Shown here: positions 43,338 to 53,257 of the stretch, in pieces
Layout: every line of letters begins with the position of its first letter
Numbering within the stretch: position 1 is the stretch's first letter
Assembly: GCA_900543445.1 (NCBI GenBank)
Contig: UQRC01000004.1
Coordinates: 38,590-102,589, forward strand
Length of the DNA: 64,000 nucleotides
From: an uncultured Lachnobacterium sp.
GTDB lineage: Bacteria > Bacillota > Clostridia > Lachnospirales > Lachnospiraceae
Direction: 5' to 3'
Notes under the pieces: generated by a model
Told to the model about the DNA's origin: nothing
Database searches by the model: none
What the model saw: only the letters and a program-made list of their open reading frames with translations
Translations under genes and position numbers: made by a program

Positions 43338-43988
43338 TTAAATCTGCTTTAACAACTTCGAAGCGCATTCCTGATTTGCAAGAATCATCAGATGCTCTCC
43401 CTCCGAAAATACATAATCCGCTGCCGGTGAGATATTCGTCTCTGTGCCTTTTTTCACACCGAGGATATCTACCCCATATGTCTGACGGAAATTCAGTTCC
43501 ATAATCGAATGCCCAATCCACTCATCCTTGAGAGGAATCTCATAGATGGAATATTCCCCATTGAGTTCAATGTAATCAAACACATGATTAATGCTGCAGC
43601 GTTTCGCTAGCTTGACCGCAATATCCCGATCCGGATAGATGACTTCATCCGCACCGTTCCGGAGCAGAAACTTAGCATGCACATCACGGTTTGCCTTACT
43701 GATCACATGCTTTGCCCCCATTTCCTTGACAAGACTTGTGACTTCAAGACTGTTCTGGAAATTACTTCCGATACAGACAAAAACTATATCAAAGTTTCCA
43801 ACACCAAAGCTTCTGACCACCTGCGGATTCGTGCAATCTCCAATCTGAATATTCGTTACTTTATAGATCATATCTGCGACTTTATCCTCGCTGATATCGA
43901 CCGCCATCACATCATTTCCGAGCTTTAACAGATTCTCACAAAGATGATGTCCGAATTTACCCATTCCTATAATTAAGATTGATTTCAT
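43338..43988 (-). CDS. Potassium uptake regulator subunit, KtrA/TrkA type
   Basis: 216 residues. N-terminal RCK Rossmann domain (ILIIGMGKFGHHLCENLLKL ... MAVDISEDKV) binds NAD or ATP; the C-terminal RCK_C domain (about 135-216) can bind c-di-AMP in relatives. It gates the channel subunit encoded 9 bases upstream in the same operon. AAGGAGG precedes the start. Confidence 0.92.
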   Translation of the reverse strand: MKSILIIGMGKFGHHLCENLLKLGNDVMAVDISEDKVADMIYKVTNIQIGDCTNPQVVRSFGVGNFDIVFVCIGSNFQNSLEVTSLVKEMGAKHVISKANRDVHAKFLLRNGADEVIYPDRDIAVKLAKRCSINHVFDYIELNGEYSIYEIPLKDEWIGHSIMELNFRQTYGVDILGVKKGTETNISPAADYVFSEGEHLMILANQECASKLLKQI

Positions 43989-43997
43989 AGTTCCTCC

Positions 43998-45353
43998 TTA
44001 TCCTATCGTTATCTTCTCTTCCGGCAGCGACAAGCCCTTCGCCTCAGGCTTTGCCACAAAAGACAACGCGAATGTCATACTGCCGATTCGTCCGCAATAC
44101 ATCAATATTATAATTACAATGCGTCCCACCACATTGAGATCTCTCGTAATTCCAGTCGTCATACCAACGGTGCTGATCGCCGAATACACCTCAAACAGCA
44201 CATCACTCATGCGTAAATTGCTTGTTGCAAGAATGAGGGTCACACTCATCAGTCCCAAAAACAGATTCAGACAGAATACCATACTTGCCTTCTTGATGAC
44301 TTCGTCCCCGATTCTCCGGTGAAATACGTTGCATCCGTTCTCTCCGCGCAGATTCGAGATCACATAGATCAGAATAACTGCGATCGTCGTGGTCTTGACA
44401 CCTCCGGCCGTCGACCCCGGGCTTCCTCCGATAAACATTAATACAATCGTCAGAAGCTTGCTCTCCGGTTGCAAAGCACCGGTATCAACCGTGTTAAAAC
44501 CTGCAGTACGTGCCGTTACCGAGCCAAAAAGCGAAGTCAGAATCTGTTCTCCGGTTGACATGCCTTTTATCGTACCACCCTGTTCGAACAGAAATAAAAG
44601 CAGCGCGCCTCCAAAAATAAGTATCAGCGTCACGGATATAACCATCTTCGTGTGCAGACAATAATTTTTCCAATGAAATCGCTTCGATACGACATCACTC
44701 CACACAACAAATCCGAGTCCTCCGACAACAATCAGAAGCATGAGTACAATATTGATTACCGGATCCGCTGCATATGAAGTAAATGAAGCATACTGTTGCT
44801 GCCCTCCCATCAGATCAAAGCCGGCATTACAGAAAGCCGATATCGCATGAAATATACTATAATAAATGCCTTTTACAAAACCAAACTCCGGGATAAAACG
44901 CGTTGCGAGAAGTATGGCTCCCGCCCCCTCACACAATGCTGTCCCGATAAAGATTTTGCGTGAAAGTTTGACGATTCCACCAATTTCCATCGCATTGATG
45001 CTTTCTTTCAGAAGATCTCTCTGCCAAAGACCGATTCTACGCCGGAATGCCATAGAAAATCCGACTCCGACCGTGATGAACCCGAGTCCGCCGATCTGGA
45101 TCAAAAGAAGGATCACAAGTTGTCCAAACACATTCCAGTGCGTAAATGTATCATATACGACCAATCCTGTCACACATGTGGCACTGGTCGCTGTAAACAT
45201 GGAATCCAAAAAAGGTGTCCACTCTCCGCTTCGCGATGCGATTGGCAGCGTCAGTATCAGACTTCCCGCCAATATCATAAAGAAGAAACCAAGCGCAATA
45301 TACTGCACCTGATTCAACCGATGGTAACGATGTCTCTCAAAAAGTCCGTTCAT
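43998..45353 (-). CDS. Potassium transporter membrane subunit, KtrB/TrkH family
   Basis: 451 residues. Four pore-like repeats with P-loop segments: SATCVTGLVV, ISAFCNAGFDL, VTARTAGFNTVD and AISTVGMTTGI. Eight main helices. Takes up K+ coupled to Na+ or H+ under control of the RCK subunit next door. With gdpP in the window, c-di-AMP control of K+ uptake is plausible (inference). Confidence 0.94.
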   Translation of the reverse strand: MNGLFERHRYHRLNQVQYIALGFFFMILAGSLILTLPIASRSGEWTPFLDSMFTATSATCVTGLVVYDTFTHWNVFGQLVILLLIQIGGLGFITVGVGFSMAFRRRIGLWQRDLLKESINAMEIGGIVKLSRKIFIGTALCEGAGAILLATRFIPEFGFVKGIYYSIFHAISAFCNAGFDLMGGQQQYASFTSYAADPVINIVLMLLIVVGGLGFVVWSDVVSKRFHWKNYCLHTKMVISVTLILIFGGALLLFLFEQGGTIKGMSTGEQILTSLFGSVTARTAGFNTVDTGALQPESKLLTIVLMFIGGSPGSTAGGVKTTTIAVILIYVISNLRGENGCNVFHRRIGDEVIKKASMVFCLNLFLGLMSVTLILATSNLRMSDVLFEVYSAISTVGMTTGITRDLNVVGRIVIIILMYCGRIGSMTFALSFVAKPEAKGLSLPEEKITIG

Positions 45354-45410
45354 TCTCTATCCTCAATCATTTTGTATACAACTGTTGCCACAAGGATATT
45401 TCCCTGTATA

Positions 45411-45445
45411 GAAAAATAGACCATATTCCGCAGAATATAGTCTAT
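45411..45445 (-). terminator. Terminator of tRNA-fMet
   Basis: Minus-strand stem ATAGACTATATTC / GAATATGGTCTAT with one G-U and one mismatch position, then TTTTTC. Confidence 0.75.
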
Positions 45446-45447
45446 AG

Positions 45448-45521
45448 TTGCGGGAACAGGATTTGAACCTGTGACCTTCGGGTTATGAGCCCGACGAGCT
45501 TCCAGACTGCTCCATCCCGCG
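45448..45521 (-). tRNA. tRNA-Met (CAT), initiator type
   Basis: 74 bases, anticodon CAT in GGGCTCATAACCC. The three G-C pairs in the anticodon stem and the unpaired C1:A72 end (CGCGGG.../...CCCGCA) mark the initiator tRNA. T-arm GGTTCAAATCC. CCA is not encoded. It stands alone. Confidence 0.95.
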
Positions 45522-45650
45522 TCAACTCTTATATTATAGTTCTCTTCTTATGAATTGTCAACTCTATGATATTTAAGCTGGGGACACTTTATATAAAGCA
45601 TCCCCATTCTTTTGTTCATCTACTATACAGTTTATTCACAAGCAGCAAAA

Positions 45651-47438
45651 TTATTCGCCAATCTTGAAATTATCAACATTCTTACGGAGTTCTTCTGCTG
45701 ACTGCTCTGCAACCTTGGCACTCTTCATAACCTCGGAAGATTCATTGACGATCGATACCGTCTTCTGCGCGATGTTAGTTGTTCCGGCTGCACTGTCATT
45801 TGATGCTAACGTAATTCCGTCGATTGCTTCCGAAATGCTGTTGATAGAAGCCAACAGTTCCTCAGATGTTGCACTAAAGTCAGATACCAGCTCATTGATC
45901 TTTGTTGCATCGGCATTATAATCATCTGCCATCTGCTCAAACAATGCAAAACTTTCCACCACATCCTGATCGACATAATCCAACAAACGATTGGAATCCT
46001 TCGCAAGATTACCTACTGCACTGCTTACATTCTCTGTAACCGCCTGTATATTTGCAACCGCCTCCTGTGACTGCTCTGCCAATACACGAATCTCTTCTGC
46101 TACAACTGCAAATCCGCGGCCTGCATCACCGGCACGTGCAGCCTCAATGGATGCATTTAATGCCAGAAGATTTGTTTGTCCCGTAATGTTCAAAATCGAA
46201 TCTGCCAGAATGCCAATCTTCTCAACTACTTTGGCATCTTCCAGTGCTTTCTGCAGACTGCTCCGGATCTCTGCCTGCATCTGTTCCATCTTTTGGCGAT
46301 TCTCCACCGCATTCGTCTTTGATTGCGAAGCACGCTTATGAATATCTTCCGCCTCAGTCGCACCATCCTGCGCACGTGTTGCAATCTCGCGGGCCGCATC
46401 ATCGATCTGCTGTGTCATACTGTTAATCTGGTCTGCAGATGCCGCAGTCTCCTCAGTACTTGCAGCAAGTTCCTGTGTTGTTGCCGATACATCCTCAATT
46501 TCACTGTTGAGAGTGAATACATTCGCATCAATGCTTTCCACTACATTGTCAATATTAGCCGACTCATTCTTAACCTGTGCCAACAGTCCGCGCAATGAAT
46601 GCCGCATCCCTTCCAGAGTCTTCGCAAGATTTCCAAAGTCGTCTTTGCGGTTAACAAGCTTTTTGGGTACTTTCTGAACAAAATCTCCACCAGCGATAAC
46701 ATTGATGCTTGCGGAAATATTTCTTACAGAATGGATAATATCCAAAGCAATCATTGCCACCAGCACACCAACGATCAGAAGCAGTCCAAGACACGCTCCG
46801 ATCAGTGCCGTCATCCTTGTTGTCACATATTTAGCCAGTTCATCCTCTCTTGCTGCAATTTCGTCATCAATGTAATCCGTATAATTTCCGGTACCGACAA
46901 CCCAGTCAAAAGGCTCAAAATACTCACTGTAAGATCTCTTCGGAGAAGATTCTGTCTCTCCCTCCTTCGGATACACGTAATCAACATATCCTCCGCCTTC
47001 TTCTACAGCTACCCGGATAATCTCTTTTACCATCTGATATCCGTTACCATCCGTGGTCTCCATTCGATTAGTTCCTTCCGAATCTCCTCCAAGAAGTACC
47101 ACATTGGTTCCGTTCGATGTATCAACCCAGAAATATCCGGAATCTCCATAACGCATCTGACGGACTTCCTCTGCTGCAACCGCTTTAGCCTCATCAATCG
47201 ATTCAAAAACACCCGCTTTATACTGATCATTAATCTCAGACAAAAGCGATATTACAACACCAACCTGATCCTTGATTGTCGTATCATAATTCTCACGAAT
47301 CGATACCTCCAGCTCATCCAGCGACTTCTGCTTTACCTGCTGTAAATCAGTCAACGAAATCAAACAAGCTGCAACTGACAGGATTACAACAAGAATCGTA
47401 ATCATTGACATCTTGATTCTTACACTCAGATTTTTCAT
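45651..47438 (-). CDS. Methyl-accepting chemotaxis protein with Cache sensor
   Basis: 595 residues. First membrane helix 8-29, an extracytoplasmic Cache_2-type sensor (about 30-205; [14 protein letters not shown] and [11 protein letters not shown]), second helix about 208-232, HAMP, then the coiled-coil signalling domain with [20 protein letters not shown] and [19 protein letters not shown] at the CheA/CheW-binding tip. Cache_2 receptors often sense small carboxylates or amino acids. Monocistronic. The MCP supports active motility. Confidence 0.95.
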   Translation of the reverse strand: MKNLSVRIKMSMITILVVILSVAACLISLTDLQQVKQKSLDELEVSIRENYDTTIKDQVGVVISLLSEINDQYKAGVFESIDEAKAVAAEEVRQMRYGDSGYFWVDTSNGTNVVLLGGDSEGTNRMETTDGNGYQMVKEIIRVAVEEGGGYVDYVYPKEGETESSPKRSYSEYFEPFDWVVGTGNYTDYIDDEIAAREDELAKYVTTRMTALIGACLGLLLIVGVLVAMIALDIIHSVRNISASINVIAGGDFVQKVPKKLVNRKDDFGNLAKTLEGMRHSLRGLLAQVKNESANIDNVVESIDANVFTLNSEIEDVSATTQELAASTEETAASADQINSMTQQIDDAAREIATRAQDGATEAEDIHKRASQSKTNAVENRQKMEQMQAEIRSSLQKALEDAKVVEKIGILADSILNITGQTNLLALNASIEAARAGDAGRGFAVVAEEIRVLAEQSQEAVANIQAVTENVSSAVGNLAKDSNRLLDYVDQDVVESFALFEQMADDYNADATKINELVSDFSATSEELLASINSISEAIDGITLASNDSAAGTTNIAQKTVSIVNESSEVMKSAKVAEQSAEELRKNVDNFKIGE

Positions 47439-47473
47439 AACGTCCCTCCCTTTGACTAGTATAACCTTCTAAT

Positions 47474-47502
47474 ATACTAACACTTCCGATTTTTTTAGTC
47501 AA
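47474..47502 (-). promoter_or_regulatory. Promoter of the chemoreceptor gene
   Basis: Minus strand TTGACT (47497-47502), 17 bases, TAGTAT (47474-47479): a sigma-A type, not a sigma-28 type, promoter. Confidence 0.6.
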
Positions 47503-47556
47503 TATTTTCGCTTTTTGTTCCTTTTTTCTATTTTTTTTGTGTTTTATGTACAATTT

Positions 47557-48090
47557 TTAATGATATACTCCCATTTGCGCCAATGTGACGGATGCAGCGA
47601 TTCCGGCTAATGTCGCAATAAGCGCTCCTGCCAGTGTATAACGCGTTTTCTTGACTTTGACGGTCATAAAATAGATCGACATGGTATAGAAAATTGTCTC
47701 CGTACTGCTGAGCATGATCGATGCTGCAAGACCGATCATGGAATCCGTCCCATGCTCCTTATACAGATCAAGCAAAAGTCCGGTCGCCGCAGAGGAGGAG
47801 AACATTTTTACAATCGCAATCGGAACAAGCTCCGTAGGAAAATGCGTGAAAGCAAGTCCCTTCGCTAACAGATCTGCCAGGAAATCCAGAAAGCCGGAGG
47901 CGCGCAGAATCCCGACTGCAACCATTAATCCGACGAGTGTCGGCATGATTTCGACCACTGTCCTTACGCCGCTTTTGGCTCCGTCAAGGAAATCCTCATA
48001 TACACGTTGGTGACGAAGCAATCCATTACCGACAATAAACAAAATAATAAATGGAATTGCTGCTTTTGACAAAAACAGGAGCATCTGCAT
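47557..48090 (-). CDS. spmB: Spore maturation protein B
   Basis: 177 residues, about five membrane helices of the nucleoside-recognition/Gate fold: GAKSGVRTVVEIMPTLVGLMVAVGIL and MLSSTETIFYTMSIYF. With SpmA it helps dehydrate the spore core in Bacillus. GGAGGAG precedes the ATG. Lies 53 bases after spmA, one operon. Confidence 0.9.
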   Translation of the reverse strand: MQMLLFLSKAAIPFIILFIVGNGLLRHQRVYEDFLDGAKSGVRTVVEIMPTLVGLMVAVGILRASGFLDFLADLLAKGLAFTHFPTELVPIAIVKMFSSSAATGLLLDLYKEHGTDSMIGLAASIMLSSTETIFYTMSIYFMTVKVKKTRYTLAGALIATLAGIAASVTLAQMGVYH

Positions 48091-48143
48091 ACAAATCTCT
48101 CCTCCATACGTTATGATGCATTATTTCTTCTATACGCTCTCGC

Positions 48144-48734
48144 TCATCGGTGTAAACGATGTCGTCCAAAGAACTGCCTTATCTTGATAAATACGACTGC
48201 TGCTCCGGTGGAAACGCATGTAGCAAGGATTGCCGGTCCGATGATAGATGCCGGTGCAACCGATCCGTACTGGCTCCGGTATGCGATAATACTGACCGGA
48301 ATCAGCTGCAGCGAAGAGATATTCAAAATCAGAAAGTCACACATCGCATCCGTTGCCTGCCCGGTGTCCGCCTCAAGCTTGCGGAGTTCCTTCATCGCTG
48401 ATAATCCTGCCGGAGTTGCCGCCCAGCCAAGTCCCAACACATTCGCGACCATATTCGTTGCAATCTGCGTACGCGCTCTGCCGGACTTCGGCACCGATGG
48501 AAACAAGAACGTAAGGATCGGTCCCATTTTCTGCGCCGCACGCTCGATCATCCCCGCACGCTCCGCGATCCGCATGATACCGACCCAGAACGCCATCGCT
48601 CCTGCCATCGTGATGCAGAGACTGATTGCCTCCTTTGCCGACACAAGCGCCTGCTCCGTCACTGCATCGAGATTTCCGGTTAATATTGCATACACAACAC
48701 CAATAACGATCATTCCACCCCAGAGATAATTCAT
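48144..48734 (-). CDS. spmA: Spore maturation protein A
   Basis: 196 residues, Gate-fold membrane protein: ALVSAKEAISLCITMAGAMAFWVGIMRIAE and FLFPSVPKSGRARTQIATNMVAN. Start 48734 (MNYLWGG) has GGAG seven bases upstream; a TTG at 48746 would add four residues. Pairs with SpmB and suggests a spore-forming host. Confidence 0.9.
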   Translation of the reverse strand: MNYLWGGMIVIGVVYAILTGNLDAVTEQALVSAKEAISLCITMAGAMAFWVGIMRIAERAGMIERAAQKMGPILTFLFPSVPKSGRARTQIATNMVANVLGLGWAATPAGLSAMKELRKLEADTGQATDAMCDFLILNISSLQLIPVSIIAYRSQYGSVAPASIIGPAILATCVSTGAAVVFIKIRQFFGRHRLHR

Positions 48735-48888
48735 ACGCTTCTCCAATCGCTTTTCTATACGATATGTTTCTTCTATTCAAAATATGATACAAAGCCTTGC
48801 ATCGCAACAAAGCAATTCGTGTATCAAATAGTACTACATCAAAAGCGTCTCACATAAACTATAACAATTTCGCTCACAGGAGCCTCTT

Positions 48889-50637
48889 ATGAAATCCTTT
48901 CTGAAAAAGTACCGCATCCTGCTTGCTGCCACACTGCTGCTTGCGATCTTTCTATGTATCCGGAATTTTCCGGGGCTTCCACACGCCGGAACTTCCCAAT
49001 CCTTTGATACCTTTGTAGATCAACTATTTGAGGACGAGGTGACGGCAAACACCATGAACTTACACTTCACATTAAAGAATCCAAAATCTGCCGGAATTCA
49101 AACCTCCGAAGCGCGCCTTGGAAGCTTTTCCTATGCATCACAAAAGGATGCACTCTCCAAAATCGAGGATCTTCAAAAGCAATTGTCTTCTTACAAAACG
49201 CGCTCTCTTGACGCACAAGGCAAGCTGACACATGCACTTCTTACCGATTCTCTAGCGCGCCAGCAGGCGATCGCACAATATCCGCTTTATGAAGAAGTAC
49301 TTACCCCTTCAAGCGGTGTAACTTCGCAGCTTCCGGTTCTGCTCGCAGAGTATCCTTTTTATTGTACACAGGATGTAGAGGACTACCTGACGCTTTTGTC
49401 CCAGATGGAAGATTATTTTGCGGACATTCTTGAATATGAACAGAAGAAGGCAGATGCCGGTCTCTTCATGTCGGACAAAAGCTGCATGAAAGTGATCGAC
49501 GGATGTGAGGTATTTACGGAGCATCCTGACGATAATTTTCTCCTGGAAACATTTGTGAACCGCCTCGATGCAATGGAAGGACTCAGTGCCTCCGACAAAG
49601 AAAACTATATCGGGCAAAATCAGGAAGTAATCGCAGATCACGTTATTCCTGCCTATACGCAGATGATCTCCGGTCTGACCAGGCTGCTCGGATGCGGACG
49701 CAATGACTGGGGGCTCTGTGAATATAAAGACGGAAAATCCTACTACGAGTCTCTCGTAGCCTACAACACCGGACTTGACCTCACCATCGATGAAATTGAA
49801 AAACAGATTTCCGACGCACGCGAAGAGGATACCGCCGTCTGTGCCGATCTGCTTGCAAAAGATCCGAAACTCCTTACCGAATCCTCCGATCGGAAATGGA
49901 CAATGACCGACGAAACCGAAATGATCGAAGCTTTGAAAAAGGCGATGCTTGCAGACTTTCCAGAAGCACCGGACACCACTTACGAAATCTGTCACGTAGA
50001 TCCTGCCTTGTCCGAATATCTCGCTCCGGCATTCTACATAACTGCGCCGATCGATGATTACTCCTACAATCGCATCTACATCAACGATGCAAGCAAATAC
50101 AATGATGTGTCCTACTTCGCAACACTCGCGCACGAAGGTTTTCCGGGTCATCTCTACCAGACGATCTCCTCCTACGCGTCCGGGGATCCAAAGGTACAGG
50201 CGTTGCTCAATTATCCTGCCTACACAGAAGGCTGGGCAACATACGCCGAGATGCAGTCCTACTACTATGCAAATCTTCCGAAAGATGTGGCAAGCCTGCT
50301 GCAGCACAATCAGGCAGCAACACTGAGCCTTTACGCCAGTTCGGATATCGGTATTCATTATCATGGCTGGAAAAAGCCTGAAATGGTCAAATTTTGGAGC
50401 GATTATGGCATTGATGAGGAAGAAACCATTGATGCGATCACAGATCTTGTCCTTGAAGATCCCGGAAATTATCTGAAATACTATGTCGGCTATCTGCAAT
50501 TCCGACAGCTCCATGAAAAATACGCACAAAAATACGGCAAGCAGTTCGATGCGGTTGCTTTCCATGAAGCAATCCTTCGCACCGGACCGTCGCCGTTTGC
50601 AATTCTTGATGAACAGATTGAAAAATATCTAAAGTAA
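48889..50637 (+). CDS. DUF885 family zinc metallopeptidase, membrane-anchored or secreted
   Basis: 582 residues. N-terminal signal/anchor helix (about 8-25), then the DUF885 domain with the zinc motif HEGFPGH near residue 422 and downstream Glu in TEGWATYAEMQ. Members are carboxypeptidase-like enzymes, mostly uncharacterised. No lipobox is seen. Its last 9 bases overlap the end of rsmI on the other strand. Likely acts outside the membrane on peptides (inference). Confidence 0.88.
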   Translation: MKSFLKKYRILLAATLLLAIFLCIRNFPGLPHAGTSQSFDTFVDQLFEDEVTANTMNLHFTLKNPKSAGIQTSEARLGSFSYASQKDALSKIEDLQKQLSSYKTRSLDAQGKLTHALLTDSLARQQAIAQYPLYEEVLTPSSGVTSQLPVLLAEYPFYCTQDVEDYLTLLSQMEDYFADILEYEQKKADAGLFMSDKSCMKVIDGCEVFTEHPDDNFLLETFVNRLDAMEGLSASDKENYIGQNQEVIADHVIPAYTQMISGLTRLLGCGRNDWGLCEYKDGKSYYESLVAYNTGLDLTIDEIEKQISDAREEDTAVCADLLAKDPKLLTESSDRKWTMTDETEMIEALKKAMLADFPEAPDTTYEICHVDPALSEYLAPAFYITAPIDDYSYNRIYINDASKYNDVSYFATLAHEGFPGHLYQTISSYASGDPKVQALLNYPAYTEGWATYAEMQSYYYANLPKDVASLLQHNQAATLSLYASSDIGIHYHGWKKPEMVKFWSDYGIDEEETIDAITDLVLEDPGNYLKYYVGYLQFRQLHEKYAQKYGKQFDAVAFHEAILRTGPSPFAILDEQIEKYLK

Positions 50638-51498
50638 TGCCTGATAGATGTCGCGTTTGCTGACACCGCGATCCTTCGCAACAAGCTTCATCGCTTCCTT
50701 GCGGTTGATTCCCTGGGATTCATAGTGCTGCATATGCTCCTCAATGCTCATGCACTCCCAGCCTGCCTGCTGCTCACGGATCATCTCCTCGCGGGAGCGT
50801 CCCTCGATCACAAGCACATATTCACCGCGCGGATCATTGACCGCGTAATACTGCAGACTGTCCGCAAGGGTGGTCTGCATTTTCTCTTCGTGTTTCTTTG
50901 TCAGTTCGCGGCAGATTGTAAGCCTGCGCGCCCCACCAAGATGCTCCGAAAGCTCGGTCAGAGTCTTTACCAGATGATGCGGTGCCTCATAGATAATGAT
51001 CGTGCGCGTCTCCTGCTCCAATTCTGTAAGTACCGCCTGATGCTCTTTCTTATCCTTTGGCAGAAAAGCCTCGAACGCAAAACGTCTCGTCGGCATGCCG
51101 GACATGGTCAGCGCTGTCACACATGCAGCGGCTCCCGGAAGGGAAGTAACCGGAATTCCTTCCTCATAACAGATCCGCACGATATCCTCTCCCGGATCTG
51201 AGATTCCCGGTGTACCGGCGTCTGTAATGAGCGCAATATTCTTGCCTGCACGCATCTTATCAACGAGCTGGTATGCCTTTTCGATCTTATTATATTCATG
51301 ATAACTGGTCATCGGCGTCTTGATCTCGAAATGATTCAAAAGTTTGATGGAATTGCGCGTATCTTCCGCCGCAATCAGATCCACTTCCTTTAATGTACGC
51401 AGTACGCGGAATGTAATATCTTCCAGATTACCGATCGGAGTTGCACACAGATACAGTGTACCGGTTGCCTTTGCTCCGATATGATTTTTTTCTTCCAT
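50629..51498 (-). CDS. rsmI: 16S rRNA 2'-O-ribose C1402 methyltransferase RsmI
   Basis: 289 residues. Tetrapyrrole-methylase fold: LYLCATPIGNLEDITFRVL, EDTRNSIKLLNHF, and ITDAGTPGISDPGE, all typical of RsmI. The C-terminal part (GINRKEAMKLVAKDRG) is the usual RsmI helical end. Uses SAM to methylate C1402 in the decoding centre. GGGGAG six bases before the ATG. The stop overlaps the DUF885 gene tail to tail. Confidence 0.95.
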   Translation of the reverse strand: MEEKNHIGAKATGTLYLCATPIGNLEDITFRVLRTLKEVDLIAAEDTRNSIKLLNHFEIKTPMTSYHEYNKIEKAYQLVDKMRAGKNIALITDAGTPGISDPGEDIVRICYEEGIPVTSLPGAAACVTALTMSGMPTRRFAFEAFLPKDKKEHQAVLTELEQETRTIIIYEAPHHLVKTLTELSEHLGGARRLTICRELTKKHEEKMQTTLADSLQYYAVNDPRGEYVLVIEGRSREEMIREQQAGWECMSIEEHMQHYESQGINRKEAMKLVAKDRGVSKRDIYQALL

Positions 51499-51548
51499 AA
51501 ACGCTCCCCTGCCTTGTATCGTTATGATTCTTATATGATAGAGGATAA

Positions 51549-51582
51549 CGAAAAGAACGTCAAGAAATTCTCCTGACGTTCC
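51549..51582 (-). terminator. Terminator of ptsI
   Basis: Minus-strand stem GAACGTCA (51581-51574) / TGACGTTC (51562-51555), then TTTTCG, 35 bases after the ptsI stop. Confidence 0.75.
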
Positions 51583-51616
51583 TTTGTTTTACGATTATAA
51601 GATTATTTTTTATAGA

Positions 51617-53230
51617 TTAGAGGCGTGTTTCACGAATCTTCTGACGAACCTTAAGGATCATGGATGGACTGACAGACAGCTCATCAAATCCCATCTTAAG
51701 GAATGTCTCCGTCAATGTGGTATCCGCGCCAAGCTCTCCGCAGATACCAACCCAGCAGCCACCCTTGTGACCATTATCCACGATCATCTGCAGCATCTTA
51801 AGGATTGCCGGATGATGGGAATTGTAGAAAGCATCCAGCTTCGGATTCTGACGGTCGATTGCCAGTGTATACTGCGTGAGATCGTTCGTTCCAACCGAGA
51901 AGAAATCCACTTCCTTTGCTAAATCTTCACTGACCATAACTGCCGCTGGTGTCTCGATCATGACACCAAGCTCGACATCCTTATAAGGAATTCCTTCCTG
52001 ATCCAGCTCCGCTTTCACTTCTGCAATAATCGCCTTAATCTGGTGCACTTCATCCACAGAGATGATCATCGGGAACATGATTGCAATCGTTCCATAGTAG
52101 CTTGCACGATACAGCGCACGAAGCTGCGTCTTGAAGATTTCTTTTCTGGTCAGGCAGATACGGATCGCACGATAACCCATCGCCGGATTATCTTCCTTGC
52201 CAAGGCCAAAGTAGTCCACCTGCTTATCCGCACCGATATCCAGCGTACGGATGATGACTTTCTTTCCGGCCATCGACTCTGCTACCTTGCGGTATGCCTG
52301 GAACTGCTCCTCCTCGGTCGGATAATCGGAGCTCTCTAAATACAGGAACTCACTTCGGAAAAGGCCGATTCCGCCTGCATCATTTGCAAGTACGGATGCC
52401 ACATCTGCAACACTGCCGATGTTGGCATACAGGTTGATCTTCGTTCCATCGAGGGTAATGTTCTCCTTGCCTTTTAACTCCTGAAGGAGACGCTTTTTCT
52501 CCTCATCCTCGGCTTTCTTCTTCTGATAGGTTTCTAAGACAGATACTGGAGGATCTACGATCAGTTTGCCTTCGTATCCATCGACAATTCCCATTTTGCC
52601 GTCCACATCTTCTGAGAAATCAATGCCGATCAATGCCGGAATATTCATGGTTCTTGCAAGGATTGCAGTATGTGAATTTGTGGATCCATGTCTTGTGACA
52701 AAGGATAACACCTTGGATTTATCAAGCTGTACCGTCTCACTTGGTGCGAGATCGTTTGCAAGCAGGATCACCGGTTCATCCGCATCAAGTCCGCTCTCTG
52801 TGCGTCCCTGCAATACTGCAACGACACGATTGGAGATGTCCTTTACATCCGCAGAGCGGGCACGCATATAATCGTCATCCATCGATGCGAACATTTCCGA
52901 GAAATTGTCTCCGGTTGTTGCCACTGCAAACTCTGCGTTTACTTCCTGTGTCTCGATCATGTTTGTGATGGACTCCACATAATCAAGATCGTCCAACATC
53001 ATCTGATGTACTTCAAAGATTGCGGCATTCACTTCACCGACTTCTTTTAATGCTTTCTCATAGAGCGCTGCAAGCTGCTCCTTTGCCTTGGCACGCGCGT
53101 CCTCAAAACGGGCGATTTCAGCCTGAATGTCTGTAATTTTTTCGCGTTTTACCTGCTTTTCTCCATTGTGATATACGGCGAGGCGGCCGATCGCCACCCC
53201 ACTGTATACGCTTTTTCCTTCAATTGTCAT
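51617..53230 (-). CDS. ptsI: PTS enzyme I
   Basis: 537 residues. N-terminal HPr-binding helical domain, phospho-histidine His187 in HGSTNSHTAI, and the C-terminal PEP-binding barrel with MGYRAIRICL and VGTNDLTQYTLAIDR. Slightly shorter than the usual 570. It moves phosphate from PEP to HPr for all PTS sugars. Follows fruA by 27 bases, so it is part of the fructose operon; the HPr gene is not in the window. Confidence 0.96.
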   Translation of the reverse strand: MTIEGKSVYSGVAIGRLAVYHNGEKQVKREKITDIQAEIARFEDARAKAKEQLAALYEKALKEVGEVNAAIFEVHQMMLDDLDYVESITNMIETQEVNAEFAVATTGDNFSEMFASMDDDYMRARSADVKDISNRVVAVLQGRTESGLDADEPVILLANDLAPSETVQLDKSKVLSFVTRHGSTNSHTAILARTMNIPALIGIDFSEDVDGKMGIVDGYEGKLIVDPPVSVLETYQKKKAEDEEKKRLLQELKGKENITLDGTKINLYANIGSVADVASVLANDAGGIGLFRSEFLYLESSDYPTEEEQFQAYRKVAESMAGKKVIIRTLDIGADKQVDYFGLGKEDNPAMGYRAIRICLTRKEIFKTQLRALYRASYYGTIAIMFPMIISVDEVHQIKAIIAEVKAELDQEGIPYKDVELGVMIETPAAVMVSEDLAKEVDFFSVGTNDLTQYTLAIDRQNPKLDAFYNSHHPAILKMLQMIVDNGHKGGCWVGICGELGADTTLTETFLKMGFDELSVSPSMILKVRQKIRETRL

Positions 53231-53257
53231 ATGATAACCTCTTTCAAGTTATATGAT

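Noticed and set aside
49309..50565. 418-codon minus-strand frame opposite the DUF885 gene
   Set aside because: Antisense shadow of a gene with a clear HExGH zinc motif; rich in F, C and V as expected from the reverse of a real gene.
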